Source of the DNA: a bacterium
GTDB lineage: Bacteria > Gemmatimonadota > Gemmatimonadetes > Gemmatimonadales > Gemmatimonadaceae
Assembly (NCBI GenBank): GCA_027484025.1
Contig: JAIXTI010000266.1
Span: 1 to 56,029 of the forward strand
Direction: 5' to 3'
DNA length: 56,029 bases
In this document: positions 48,404 through 56,029 of the stretch, one piece after another
Numbering within the stretch: the stretch's first letter is position 1
Layout: the number at the start of each line of letters is the position of its first letter
The notes under the pieces: generated by a model
What the model saw: the letters and a program-made list of their open reading frames with translations, nothing else
What the model was told of the DNA's origin: nothing
Database searches by the model: none
Translations under genes and position numbers: made by a program

Positions 48404-49288
48404 ATGTATCGCAGTCTTGCAGAAGCCATTCGCGACGCGGAAGCGCGCGGAACGACGATCTCGGCGGTCGCGCTCGATGCGGAATCGCGTGATCAGGGAC
48501 GCCCGGTGAGTGAAATTCGCGAGGCGTTGGGGCGCGCGTTGGCGGTGATGCGGGGCGCAGTGGAGCGCGGCATGGTTGGTGACCTGCGCAGCGCATCCGA
48601 ATTGGTGGGCGGTGATGCCGCAAAGATGCGGACAGGGCCTGCGGGCCCACTGGCGGGTACACCGTTCCGTGATGTGCTGGCACGCGCGCTGGCGGTGCAG
48701 GAGGTCAACGCCGCCATGGGCGTCATCGTGGCAGCGCCCACCGCGGGTGGTGCCGGTGTGCTCCCCGCGGTGCTCACGGGACTCGCCGCCGCGCAGGGAA
48801 TCAGCGACGAAAAAATCATCGATGCGTTGGCAACCGCCGGACTCATCGGTGCGGTCGTGGCCGAGCGCGCTTCCCTATCGGGTGCGGAGGGTGGCTGTCA
48901 GGCCGAGACGGGTGCGGCCGCGGGTATGGCGGCGGGCGCCGCGGTCGAAATGCTCGGTGGGTCACCGCGGCAGGTGGGGCACGCGACCGCGCTCGCGCAG
49001 CAGGGCACGTTGGGGCTCGTCTGTGATCCGCTGGGCGGCCTGGTCGAACTGCCTTGCGTGTTTCGCAACGCGACTGGTGCGGCGATCGCGTTGGCCGCGA
49101 TCGAGATGGCCATGGCCGGTATCGAGTTCGCCATCCCTGCCGACGAAGTCATCGATACGATGGGCGAGATCGGGGCGAGCATGGACGTGCGCTATCGCGA
49201 AACGGCCGGTGGTGGGCTGGCCGCTACGCCGACCGGCCGGCGTCTCGCGCGCGAGCGACTCTACGACATCAAGCGCGCCGGCGGCTGA
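48404..49288 (+). CDS. sdaAA: L-serine dehydratase, iron-sulfur-dependent, alpha subunit
   Basis: A 294-residue subunit carrying the [4Fe-4S] cluster: cysteines in GAEGGCQAETGAAAGM, GLVCDPLGGLVELPCVFRNA are the three ligands. Other signatures are VIVAAPTAGGAGVLPAVLTG and EIGASMDVRYRETAGGGLA. Two-gene (split) serine dehydratases are typical of Gram-positives and many other bacteria, in contrast to the one-chain SdaA of enterics. Cluster is oxygen-sensitive. The following lipoprotein gene starts four bases after its stop. Confidence 0.95.
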   Translation: MYRSLAEAIRDAEARGTTISAVALDAESRDQGRPVSEIREALGRALAVMRGAVERGMVGDLRSASELVGGDAAKMRTGPAGPLAGTPFRDVLARALAVQEVNAAMGVIVAAPTAGGAGVLPAVLTGLAAAQGISDEKIIDALATAGLIGAVVAERASLSGAEGGCQAETGAAAGMAAGAAVEMLGGSPRQVGHATALAQQGTLGLVCDPLGGLVELPCVFRNATGAAIALAAIEMAMAGIEFAIPADEVIDTMGEIGASMDVRYRETAGGGLAATPTGRRLARERLYDIKRAGG

Positions 49289-49292
49289 GCTC

Positions 49293-50219
49293 GTGCACCG
49301 TCCTCGCGCCGTCGCCGTCGCGACGCTCCTCACGCTGTCTGCGTGTACCGACGGGGCCGCGCAGGCCCGGCGGTGGGTTCGCGCCGGCGACACCGTCATG
49401 CGGGACGTTCGCTTGGCCGGTACACTCACGGACAAGAACGTTGGCGAGGCCTCCGGGGTCGTGGCGTCGAGGAGCGAGCCCGGGGTGTTTTGGCTGCTCA
49501 ACGACAGCGGCAACGACGAGCGCCTCTTCGCGATCGATTCCTCCGGCCGGTCCGTGGGTGAGGTCCGGGTGAATGGCGCCAACAACCGGGACTGGGAAGC
49601 GCTGGCCAGCGGCCCGTGCGCCGAAGGGACCTGTCTGTTCATCGGGGATCTGGGAGACAACCGAGGAAGTAGAGGCAACCTTGCCGTGCACCGGGTGCGC
49701 GAACCGTCCAAGGGCGGCCGTGAGGCGTCGGTACTCGCCACGCTCAAGTTGGCCTACCAGGATGGGCCGCACGATGTGGAGGCGATGTACGCGGGCCCGG
49801 ATGGCAGTCTGTGGCTGGTCACCAAGCGTCCTGCGCGAGGCGCCAATGGCAAGCCGCGCCCGTCGCGCGTGTATCACGTGCCTCCGTCCGCCTGGCAGCA
49901 GCCCGGACGCTACACGGCACCGTTGGTCGATTCGGTACCCGTGGTCCCGTTGGCCGGGGACGCCCGCGAATTCATTACCGATGCCAGTCTCAGCGCGCTC
50001 CAGCCAGACGGGGCACGCCGTCTCGTGCTCCTGAGCTACGGTGCCGTGCACGTGTTCGACGCCGATCCTGCCACCGGTCGACCCGGCCGGCTGCTCGCCC
50101 GCTGCGCGCTGCCCATTCCGGACGAGTACGCCGAAGGGGTGTCCTGGCTGGCTGACGGCCGCATCCTGCTGGTGAACGAAGGAAAGCGCGCCCCCCTGTA
50201 TACCGGCCGCTGCCCCTGA
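49293..50219 (+). CDS. hypothetical lipoprotein, probable beta-propeller
   Basis: A 308-residue protein from the GTG at 49293; the frame is open much further upstream, but that part is antisense-like noise over sdaAA. The signal VATLLTLSACTDG has a lipobox (L-S-A-C). The body shows repeated strands with aromatic and acidic residues (FWLLNDSGNDERLFAIDSSG, CLFIGDLGDNRG, YAGPDGSLWLVTKR) suggesting a WD/SdiA-regulated or esterase-like propeller. Function unknown. It may be co-transcribed with sdaAA, four bases apart. Confidence 0.78.
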   Translation: MHRPRAVAVATLLTLSACTDGAAQARRWVRAGDTVMRDVRLAGTLTDKNVGEASGVVASRSEPGVFWLLNDSGNDERLFAIDSSGRSVGEVRVNGANNRDWEALASGPCAEGTCLFIGDLGDNRGSRGNLAVHRVREPSKGGREASVLATLKLAYQDGPHDVEAMYAGPDGSLWLVTKRPARGANGKPRPSRVYHVPPSAWQQPGRYTAPLVDSVPVVPLAGDAREFITDASLSALQPDGARRLVLLSYGAVHVFDADPATGRPGRLLARCALPIPDEYAEGVSWLADGRILLVNEGKRAPLYTGRCP

Positions 50220-50311
50220 GAGTAACTTGGCAGGGGAGTGGTGCACGTGTCGAAACGAAACCTCCCCGCCCGCCGTACGGCTCAGCATCCGAACCTACAG
50301 GAAGCGAATTT

Positions 50312-50716
50312 ATGGTCACGCGTGAGGACATCGAGGCGTTTCTCGATCGGCTAAGTGCCGACGGCGCCACCTTTCGGGAAGTCGAACCCGGTCTCTGGAT
50401 CGTCCGCCCCGGCGGTTCGCTCGACTTCGACGTAGTCGTCACGCACAATCCGCCTGTGGTGCTGCTTCGCGTGAAGGTCATGCCGCTGCCCACGGAAGCG
50501 ACTGACGCGGCGGCGCTCAACCGGCGGCTCCTCGAGCTCAACGCCACTGACTTGCTACACGGCGCGTACGGGATCGACGGCAACGCCGTGGTACTTACCG
50601 AAGCACTCGAACTTGCGCATCTGGATTTCGAAGAATTCCTCGCGTCGTTCGAAAGCATGACACTTTCGCTCACGGGACATTTGCGTGAGCTGGCCGCTTT
50701 CCGCGAGGCTCGCTGA
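50312..50716 (+). CDS. YbjN/type III chaperone-like domain protein
   Basis: A 134-residue cytoplasmic protein with the YbjN (CesT-like) pattern: an N-terminal helix (TREDIEAFLDRLSADGATFR), a beta stretch (LWIVRPGGSLDFDVVVTHNP) and long helices after. AGGAAG stands seven bases before the ATG. The family is thought to chaperone or bind other proteins; here the PspA-like gene starts four bases after its stop, so the two likely work together. Whether it controls PspA is not known. Confidence 0.78.
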   Translation: MVTREDIEAFLDRLSADGATFREVEPGLWIVRPGGSLDFDVVVTHNPPVVLLRVKVMPLPTEATDAAALNRRLLELNATDLLHGAYGIDGNAVVLTEALELAHLDFEEFLASFESMTLSLTGHLRELAAFREAR

Positions 50717-50719
50717 TCC

Positions 50720-51592
50720 ATGGGCATCTTTGACCGTCTCTCCACTGTCATCAAGTCCAATCTGAACGACCTCATCTCCTCGGCCGAAAATCCCGAGAAG
50801 ATGCTCAATCAGATCATCCTCGACATGCGCAATCAGTTGGCGAAGGCCAAGCAGCAAGTCGCTGCCGCCATCGCCGACGAAAAGCGCCTCAAGGACCAGG
50901 CCGACGCCGAGTTCAAGCTCGCCGACGACTGGGAAAAGCGTGCGATTCTCGCCGTGCAGGAAGGGCGCGATGATCTCGCGACGCAGGCGCTCATGCGCGG
51001 GCAGGAACACCTCGAGCACGGGCAGCAGCTCGCCTCGACGTGGGAAGCGCACCGCATGGAAACGGAGAAGCTCAAGCAGTCGCTCCGTGACCTCAACGAC
51101 AAGATCGAAGAGGCGAAGCGCAAGAAGAATCTGTTGCTCGCGCGGCAGCGTCGCGCCGAAGCGCAGGCGCGTATCTCGCAGACGATGTCGGGACTGTCGG
51201 AGAACTCTGCGTTCGAAGCGTTCGCCCGCATGGAGGAAAAGATCACCTCCAACGAGCGTCAGCTGCAGGCGGCGCAGGAAATCGACGAAGAGTTCAGCGG
51301 CGACCGGTTGGCCAGCGAGTTCAAGCAACTCGAACGCTCGTCGGGTGGCGCATCGGCCGATCTGCAGCTGATGCAGCTCAAGCAGCGCATGGGGATGCTC
51401 GCGTCGGGCAGCCCTGCGCCCACACGGCAGTTGGCCGCTGGTGCCACCGAAGCGGCGCCCGCGGCAGCCGCCCCGGCGCCGGCACAGCTGCCGGCCGCCA
51501 CCGCGGCCCCCAAGAGCGCGGAGCAGAAGACGGCTGAAGCCGATCTCATTGCAGAGATCGAACAGCTCGGCCAGATCAACCCGCGCTCCTGA
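50720..51592 (+). CDS. PspA/IM30-family membrane-stress protein
   Basis: A 290-residue protein. Residues 1-220 are almost wholly helical and coiled (MGIFDRLSTVIKSNLNDLIS, then SSAENPEKMLNQIILDMRNQ), the ESCRT-III-like PspA fold; NPEKML is characteristic. The C-terminal 60 residues are Ala/Pro-rich and of low complexity, ending in a short helix (A-D-L-I-A-E-I-E-Q-L-G-Q-I). It binds and stabilises stressed inner membranes. No pspF or pspBC is close. Confidence 0.9.
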   Translation: MGIFDRLSTVIKSNLNDLISSAENPEKMLNQIILDMRNQLAKAKQQVAAAIADEKRLKDQADAEFKLADDWEKRAILAVQEGRDDLATQALMRGQEHLEHGQQLASTWEAHRMETEKLKQSLRDLNDKIEEAKRKKNLLLARQRRAEAQARISQTMSGLSENSAFEAFARMEEKITSNERQLQAAQEIDEEFSGDRLASEFKQLERSSGGASADLQLMQLKQRMGMLASGSPAPTRQLAAGATEAAPAAAAPAPAQLPAATAAPKSAEQKTAEADLIAEIEQLGQINPRS

Positions 51593-51597
51593 CGCGG

Positions 51598-52665
51598 TTG
51601 TCTCGCCGCTTTCTGATTCTGGCCGAAGGCAACTTCGGCCCGCTCACATCGAAAACCGCAAACGCCTGCATCCGCTACGTTCCCAGTGAGGTCGTAGCGG
51701 TGCTCGACTCCACGCAGGTGGGGCGAACGGCGCACGATGTGCTGGGTTTTGGCGGCGATATCCCTGTCCTTGCTTCGCTCGCCGACGGACTGACGCATCG
51801 GCCGTCGGCGTTGCTCATCGGCATCGCTCCTGCCGGCGGACAGTTTCCCCCGGCGTGGCGCCGCATCGTGTGCGACGCGCTTCGCGCCGGGCTCGATGTG
51901 TGGAGCGGTCTGCACACCATGCTCGGCGATGATGAAGAATTCGCCGCGCTGGCGGCAGCACACGGGGCCAGCGTGTACGATTTGCGTCGGGCACCGGCCG
52001 ACCTCGACGTGGGCTACGGTCGCGTGCGCGAGCTCGATGCGACGGTCGTGCTCACCGTCGGTACCGATTGCAACATCGGAAAAATGACGACGCAACTGCA
52101 GGTGCAGCAGGCCGTGCAGGCGCGCGGCCCACGTGTGCACTTCGCTGCTACCGGGCAGACCGGGATTCTCATTGCCGGACGCGGCATCGCCGTCGATGCC
52201 GTCGTGGCCGATTTCATTGCCGGCGCCGCGGAGTCGCTCACCATCGAAGCGGCAGCCGGCGCCGACATTGTGCTCGTCGAAGGCCAAGGGTCCCTGCTGC
52301 ATCCCGCATATTCCGGTGTGACGCTGGGACTGATGCACGGTGCGTTGCCCCATGCCATGGTGCTCTGTGCGCAGCCCTCACGCACGACGATCAATCGCAA
52401 CGCGTGGGTGGATATTCCGCCGCTACGTGAGGTCATTGCGCTGTACGAAAACATGATGCGTCCACTGCGCGCATCGCCGGTCATTGCCGTGGCACTCAAT
52501 ACGTACGACCTCGATGAACCGGCGGCGTTGCGCGCGATTCACGAGGCGCAGGATCATATCGGCCTGCCGGTAACCGACCCCGTGCGATTCGATGCCGCAC
52601 CAATCGCCGACGCCATTGCGCGGTTTCACACTGACCGTCGCGTTGGAAAGATCCAGTCGTCGTAG
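51598..52665 (+). CDS. DUF1611-family protein (DgcN-like)
   Basis: A 355-residue protein that starts at a TTG six bases after the PspA stop. N-terminal Rossmann-like half (VVAVLDSTQVGRTAHDVLGF), then a P-loop-like NTPase half: VVLTVGTDCNIGKMTTQLQ, where GTDCNIGKMT is the family Walker A, and VEGQGSLLHPAYSG. The family, also called DgcN, is often next to a dipeptide epimerase and linked to D-amino acid metabolism, but no epimerase is in the window. Function here unproven. Confidence 0.87.
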   Translation: MSRRFLILAEGNFGPLTSKTANACIRYVPSEVVAVLDSTQVGRTAHDVLGFGGDIPVLASLADGLTHRPSALLIGIAPAGGQFPPAWRRIVCDALRAGLDVWSGLHTMLGDDEEFAALAAAHGASVYDLRRAPADLDVGYGRVRELDATVVLTVGTDCNIGKMTTQLQVQQAVQARGPRVHFAATGQTGILIAGRGIAVDAVVADFIAGAAESLTIEAAAGADIVLVEGQGSLLHPAYSGVTLGLMHGALPHAMVLCAQPSRTTINRNAWVDIPPLREVIALYENMMRPLRASPVIAVALNTYDLDEPAALRAIHEAQDHIGLPVTDPVRFDAAPIADAIARFHTDRRVGKIQSS

Positions 52666-52690
52666 ATCTGGTGACACACGCTGAGGGCCA

Positions 52691-53437
52691 ATGCCCCACT
52701 GTGTGTCCATGCTGAGCTCAACACCTTCTCCACTTCTGGCGCTCGTTGGCGCGACGGCTGAATGGCACGCGGGCACACCGCCATCCTGCAGCGCTCATGT
52801 CCGCGTACTCGATCGGGTGCACTTTACCGTGCATCGCGGCGATTGTGTCGTCGTGCATCACGACGATCCGGCCAGTGCGCGTGTCCTGCTTGCGGCATTG
52901 GCCGGGAGCCCGGCTCTTCTTGGCGGACGCCGGTTGTCGGGGGCACGCCTCGCCGCCCCCGCCGTACGAATCCGACGGTGCAGCGTAACGACCGATGCGC
53001 TCGATGCCGTGCTCGACGGATGGCGCGACCTGCGGACGGACGAAGCGGCCTTGCAGTCGACGTCCTTCGGTACCTCCGGCGCGGCGGTGCACCTGCTACG
53101 CGCCTCGCGCCGTGCTCCCCTCTCCACGCGTGAGTGCGATCAGTGGCGTTCGTGGGCTCGTCGTGTACGTCGCGAGGGCGGCGCCGTGGTCGCCGTGGCG
53201 ACTCCGCAACCAGTTGGTGCGATGGAGAACGCGATCGCGCCCGCGTCATCGCCCTCGACAGCGCCATGGACATGGTCACCGCGCGCCAATCCTCACGGCT
53301 CCGCGAACCGCCATGGGCGCGTCCATGAGCATCCAATACACGAAGCGCCGCCACCTGAGCAGATGCTCTCAGCGGCGGCGCCACGCGGTGTCTGGCTACG
53401 ACACGGTCAGTTGTTCAACCTGCGCGCCTGGGAGTGA
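52691..53437 (+). CDS. degenerate ABC-ATPase-like protein
   Basis: Up to 248 residues; start at 52691 or the ATG at 52709. V-L-D-R-V-H-F-T-V-H-R-G-D-C-V-V-V-H at about residues 38-55 matches the strand before an ABC Walker A, but the P-loop GxxGxGKS/T is replaced by H-D-D-P-A-S-A-R. Signature and Walker B are not recognisable; R-R-E-G-G-A-V-V-A-V-A-T may be the last strand of the fold. The C-terminal half is rich in Pro, Arg and His. It could be a decayed gene or a non-hydrolysing relative. Low certainty that it is expressed. Confidence 0.5.
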   Translation: MPHCVSMLSSTPSPLLALVGATAEWHAGTPPSCSAHVRVLDRVHFTVHRGDCVVVHHDDPASARVLLAALAGSPALLGGRRLSGARLAAPAVRIRRCSVTTDALDAVLDGWRDLRTDEAALQSTSFGTSGAAVHLLRASRRAPLSTRECDQWRSWARRVRREGGAVVAVATPQPVGAMENAIAPASSPSTAPWTWSPRANPHGSANRHGRVHEHPIHEAPPPEQMLSAAAPRGVWLRHGQLFNLRAWE

Positions 53438-53454
53438 GTCCAGGGCAAGGGAAG

Positions 53455-54069
53455 TTACTGGCCGAGTTCGTTGGCCGGCGTGCTGACAGGGTAGTTGCGA
53501 AGGCGCGTGGCCGACCGCTTGTTGTCCATCGACCAGAGCGTCGCCTGCACCATGATGCCGCGGTGACGGCGCTGGAGAGCCAGCGGTGCCGGGGTGTAGC
53601 TGGTGCCAACCACGGCAGGCAGCGGCGCGAGCGCCTCATGGGACACGACGTCGGCCACATTCGGATACTTCACCGTTCCGTCGGTCTTCTGCATGATGAA
53701 CACGCGACCCACGACGGGGCGGCCGTTGATGAGCGTCTGCCCAGTCGCGGGATCGACCGGCCACGTCGCTGGTGCCGCCGGTGCGGCGGCGACGAGCGGG
53801 GTCGACGGAATGGAATCCGCCGCAGTCAGCATGAGTGAATCAGACCCGGCGAGCGAGTCGGCACCCTGCGCCGTCGCGGTCGTGCTGTCCGGCGTCGCCG
53901 CACTGTCGCCCGCCGGCTTCGCCTGAGTCGGTGCCGCCGGCGGAGCGGCTGGCGGCGTTTGCTGCGAAACAGCGGCGCGGCCGGAGATCACGGCGGCGGA
54001 AAGCGCGATCACGACGCCGAGGCGGCGGCGGCGGGAGGAACGGGGCGACTGGAACGGCGAATCAGACAT
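53455..54069 (-). CDS. hypothetical exported protein with Ala/Pro-rich linker
   Basis: A 204-residue protein from the ATG at 54069. A basic run R-R-R-R-L-G-V-V-I-A-L-S-A-A-V-I-S-G serves as signal or anchor. Residues about 40-100 are low-complexity Ala/Pro/Thr/Ser. The folded C-terminal 100 residues start with PATGQTLINGRPVVGRVFIM and include a GTVKYPNVADVV stretch; this resembles a small TonB-box-free periplasmic domain, not assigned. Its leader carries a hairpin (54104-54120). Convergent with the preceding gene by 17 bases. Confidence 0.7.
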   Translation of the reverse strand: MSDSPFQSPRSSRRRRLGVVIALSAAVISGRAAVSQQTPPAAPPAAPTQAKPAGDSAATPDSTTATAQGADSLAGSDSLMLTAADSIPSTPLVAAAPAAPATWPVDPATGQTLINGRPVVGRVFIMQKTDGTVKYPNVADVVSHEALAPLPAVVGTSYTPAPLALQRRHRGIMVQATLWSMDNKRSATRLRNYPVSTPANELGQ

Positions 54070-54103
54070 GGTCGGTTCCGGGGAGAAAGAGGGGGGAGCC
54101 CAC

Positions 54104-54120
54104 GGGGGTGACACACCCCC
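54104..54120. promoter_or_regulatory. short inverted repeat in the divergent exported-protein/cysS region
   Basis: GGGGGTG and CACCCCC are perfect arms around ACA. It lies in the 5' leader of the exported-protein gene, next to a TAGAAT box (54129-54124, minus strand), and upstream of TACTAA (54135-54140, plus strand), which could be the -10 for cysS. It could be an operator or an RNA hairpin. Confidence 0.4.
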
Positions 54121-54232
54121 TAGATTCTACGCGATACTAACAGCTAGATGCTGCAGGCGGATCCCACGGGTTGCAAGTCCGACCTCAAGAGCCGTCCTGC
54201 CGCGAACGACCACCCCGTTCCATTCCGTGCCA

Positions 54233-55639
54233 ATGCCCGAGTTCCGCCTGTACAACACGCTCACGCGCCGCGTCGAGCCGTTCGCACCCGTCGATGGTCA
54301 AACGGTGCGCATGTACACGTGTGGACCCACCGTCTACAACGCGGCCCACCTCGGCAATTTCCGGACGTTCCTCTTCGAAGATCTGCTGCGTCGCACCTTC
54401 CGGCTCGCCGGCTGGAGTGTGGAGCAGATCATGAATCTCACCGACGTGGATGACAAGATCATCCGCAAGGCGCAGGCGAACGGGCAGAACATCCTCGAGG
54501 TGACCGAGCCGTATACCGAGCTCTTTCACAAGGATCGGCGCTATTTGCGCATCGAGGACGCCGAGGGATATCCCAAGGCCACCGAGCACATTCCGGAAAT
54601 GATTGCGCTCGTGGAGCGGCTCGTCGCCAACGGCGTCGCGTATGTGGCCGACGACGGCTCGGTGTACTTCGCCATCGACAAGTTCGCCGACTACGGCAAG
54701 TTGTCGCAGCTCGACAAGCGCGAAGTGAAGAGCGGCGCGCGGGTGGCGCAGGACGAGTACGCCAAGGAAAACGCACAGGACTTCGCGCTCTGGAAGTCGG
54801 CCAAGCCGGAAGACGAAGCCACCGGCGCCGCCTGGGATTCTCCGTGGGGACGTGGACGTCCCGGTTGGCACCTCGAGTGCTCGGCGATGGCCATGAAGTA
54901 CCTCGGCGAAACCTTCGACCTTCATGCCGGCGGTATCGATCTCATCTTCCCGCACCACGAAGACGAGATCGCACAGAGTGAAGCGGCTACTGGGAAGCAG
55001 TTCGCGCGGTGCTGGTGCCATGGCGAGTTTCTCCTCACCGATGGCGCCAAGATGGCCAAGCGCGTCGGCAACGTGGCCAATGTCGTCGAGCTGCGTGAAC
55101 AGGGGATCAGTGGCACGGTGTATCGCCACTTCGTGTTCAACGCGCACTATCGCAAGCAACTCAACCTGGGCGAGGATTCCCTCGAACAGTCGCGCGCCGC
55201 GGTCAACCGCATTGGCGCCTTCGCGCGTCGTCTGACGGAAGCCACGGGCGGGACGCCGGCGCTGGCCGACGCCGCCACCCGCGCTGAGAAGGCGTTCCTG
55301 GAGGCGCTGTTCGACGACCTCAACGCCCCCGAAGCGATGGCGGCGTTGTTCACGTTCATCACCGAAGCCAACCGCGAGCTCGACGCCGGTGGGTCGGACC
55401 ACGGGGCGCTGGAGCGCGCGCGCGCGGCGTTCCGCTTCATGGACGCGGTGCTCGATCTCGTGCCGGAGCAGGAAAGCGATGGCGAACTCGCCGCGTGGGT
55501 CGAAGAGCGACTGGCCGCCCGCAAGGCGGCCCGGGAGCGCCGCGATTTCGCCGCGGCCGATGCCGCCCGAGCGGAGCTGACCGCTCGCGGGATCCTCATT
55601 GAGGACGGCCCGGACGGTACCCGGTGGCGACGGGGCTGA
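54233..55639 (+). CDS. cysS: cysteine--tRNA ligase
   Basis: A 468-residue class I synthetase from the ATG at 54233, where homology begins (MPEFRLYNTLTRRVEPFAPV). The HIGH motif is H-L-G-N (residues 39-42), KMSKS is K-M-A-K-R near residue 273, and CTLDx cysteines of the zinc site include C30 in MYTCGPTVYN and the CWCHGEFLL stretch. It charges tRNA-Cys. A 90-base leader follows the probable TSS near 54148; no T-box was seen. tRNA genes follow on the same strand about 100 bases after the stop. Confidence 0.96.
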   Translation: MPEFRLYNTLTRRVEPFAPVDGQTVRMYTCGPTVYNAAHLGNFRTFLFEDLLRRTFRLAGWSVEQIMNLTDVDDKIIRKAQANGQNILEVTEPYTELFHKDRRYLRIEDAEGYPKATEHIPEMIALVERLVANGVAYVADDGSVYFAIDKFADYGKLSQLDKREVKSGARVAQDEYAKENAQDFALWKSAKPEDEATGAAWDSPWGRGRPGWHLECSAMAMKYLGETFDLHAGGIDLIFPHHEDEIAQSEAATGKQFARCWCHGEFLLTDGAKMAKRVGNVANVVELREQGISGTVYRHFVFNAHYRKQLNLGEDSLEQSRAAVNRIGAFARRLTEATGGTPALADAATRAEKAFLEALFDDLNAPEAMAALFTFITEANRELDAGGSDHGALERARAAFRFMDAVLDLVPEQESDGELAAWVEERLAARKAARERRDFAAADAARAELTARGILIEDGPDGTRWRRG

Positions 55640-55659
55640 CCCCGTCGCCGGCTCGCCAG

Positions 55660-55712
55660 GGACGAAACGGCGGGGTGGGGGAGCTACCCAAAGCCCCCTC
55701 CCCCCATTAGCA
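55660..55712 (+). other. G/C-rich hairpin region between cysS and the tRNA cluster
   Basis: GGGGGAG pairs with CTCCCCC across about 15 bases (within 55676-55706), and no gene is present in the 104 bases between cysS and the first tRNA. It may terminate cysS transcription or mark tRNA processing. No T-run follows. Confidence 0.35.
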
Positions 55713-55743
55713 TAGGGGTCTCTGGGAGTTCGGGTCCTTTTCT

Positions 55744-55816
55744 GCTGACGTAGCTCAGTTGGTAGAGCAGCTGATTTGTAATCAGCAGGTCAGGGGTTCG
55801 AGCCCCCTCGTCAGCT
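55744..55816 (+). tRNA. tRNA-Thr (anticodon TGT)
   Basis: A 73-base cloverleaf. Acceptor GCTGACG pairs with CGTCAGC; D arm GCTC...GAGC; anticodon stem-loop CTGATTTGTAATCAG gives anticodon TGT; T arm includes GGTTCGAGCC. CCA is not encoded. Confidence 0.97.
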
Positions 55817-55851
55817 TTCGCCGCTCTTCACGCGATGGTCGGCGAATCTTG

Positions 55852-55934
55852 GGTGGGGTACTCAAGTGGCCAACGAGATCAGACTGTAAATCTGACGGCG
55901 CAAGCCTTCGAAGGTTCGAATCCTTCCCCCACCA
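55852..55934 (+). tRNA. tRNA-Tyr (anticodon GTA)
   Basis: An 83-base tRNA with the long variable arm of bacterial tRNA-Tyr. Acceptor GGTGGGG pairs with CCCCACC; anticodon stem-loop CAGACTGTAAATCTG gives anticodon GTA; GGTTCGAATCC is in the T arm. Confidence 0.96.
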
Positions 55935-55942
55935 CTGCAGGA

Positions 55943-55960
55943 CCGCCGGTTCGCCGGCGG
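55943..55960 (+). other. TTCG-capped hairpin between tRNA genes
   Basis: CCGCCGG and CCGGCGG form a perfect seven-base-pair stem closed by TTCG. Such a hairpin between tRNAs may guide processing of the polycistronic precursor. Confidence 0.6.
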
Positions 55961-55976
55961 AGTAAGACGGAACGAC

Positions 55977-56029
55977 GCGGGAGTAGCTCAGTTGGTAGAG
56001 CGCTAGCCTTCCAAGCTTGATGTCGCGGG
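55977..56029 (+). tRNA. tRNA-Gly (anticodon TCC), cut by window end
   Basis: The first 53 bases are present: acceptor GCGGGAG, D arm GCTC...GAGC, anticodon stem-loop CTAGCCTTCCAAGCTTG with anticodon TCC. One T-T mismatch lies in the anticodon stem. The T arm and 3' end are outside the window. Confidence 0.9.

Noticed and set aside
48576-49292. Upstream extension of the lipoprotein gene to 547 residues
   Set aside because: Overlaps sdaAA in another frame and lacks coding character; a GTG at 49293 gives a proper lipoprotein signal.

Overview
The window is a gene-dense, GC-rich bacterial chromosome segment with both strands coding and short or overlapping junctions. Gene content suggests a diderm from the Gemmatimonadota. 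Pointers are a HerA-NurA-Mre11-Rad50 repair operon, many lipoproteins and exported beta-rich proteins, a PEP-CTERM protein, system-I cytochrome c maturation with a Cys-type CcmE, and a recF-DUF721-gyrB block. The phylum is an inference from content, not from a search. No insertion sequence, prophage, CRISPR array, rRNA or recognisable transferred island is visible.

Layout. 1-2088 (minus): the 5' end of a thymidine kinase gene behind a helicase-like RNA-binding protein with RG/RD-rich repeats. 2089-3834: two copies of a 35/36-base repeat, then an aspartate-type aminotransferase overlapping a stand-alone Lrp/AsnC effector domain. 4947-13652 (plus): NurA, HerA, an exported protein, SbcD/Mre11, SbcC/Rad50 and a GNAT acetyltransferase, tightly packed or overlapping; this is the most notable multi-gene unit. 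13676-14212: a 55-residue membrane protein, and an apparently non-coding interval of about 200 bases bounded by a promoter-like element and a strong terminator. 14213-16015: pyruvoyl-tetrahydropterin synthase, GTP cyclohydrolase I and a short-chain reductase, which together read as a tetrahydrobiopterin route.

16056-26884: a Trm112-like protein, long-chain acyl-CoA ligase, a TPR/ParA/lipoprotein operon, a phosphoribosyltransferase, a V4R-like protein overlapping ligA, a YtxH protein, an RMDN-like TPR protein and pyrimidine nucleoside phosphorylase. 27000-35919: small membrane protein, di-haem peroxidase, gyrB-dciA-recF, enoyl-CoA hydratase, mtnA and glpK. 36032-39806: ccmE-ccmF-ccmH-like-ccmI-like cytochrome c maturation operon. 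39831-46797: unknown gene, short mutY, ABC exporter pair, uvrA. 46914-53437: PEP-CTERM protein, split serine dehydratase, lipoprotein, YbjN/PspA pair, DUF1611 protein and a degenerate ABC-like protein. 53455-56029: exported protein, cysS, and tRNA-Thr, tRNA-Tyr and tRNA-Gly (the last cut by the window end), the order found in front of thrT-tuf in many bacteria.

Several monocistronic or first genes lack a Shine-Dalgarno sequence and instead carry a TANNNT box 5-8 bases before the start codon, suggesting leaderless transcription. DNA repair is unusually well represented (HerA/NurA/SbcCD, LigA, MutY, RecF, UvrA), though the genes are spread over several operons.
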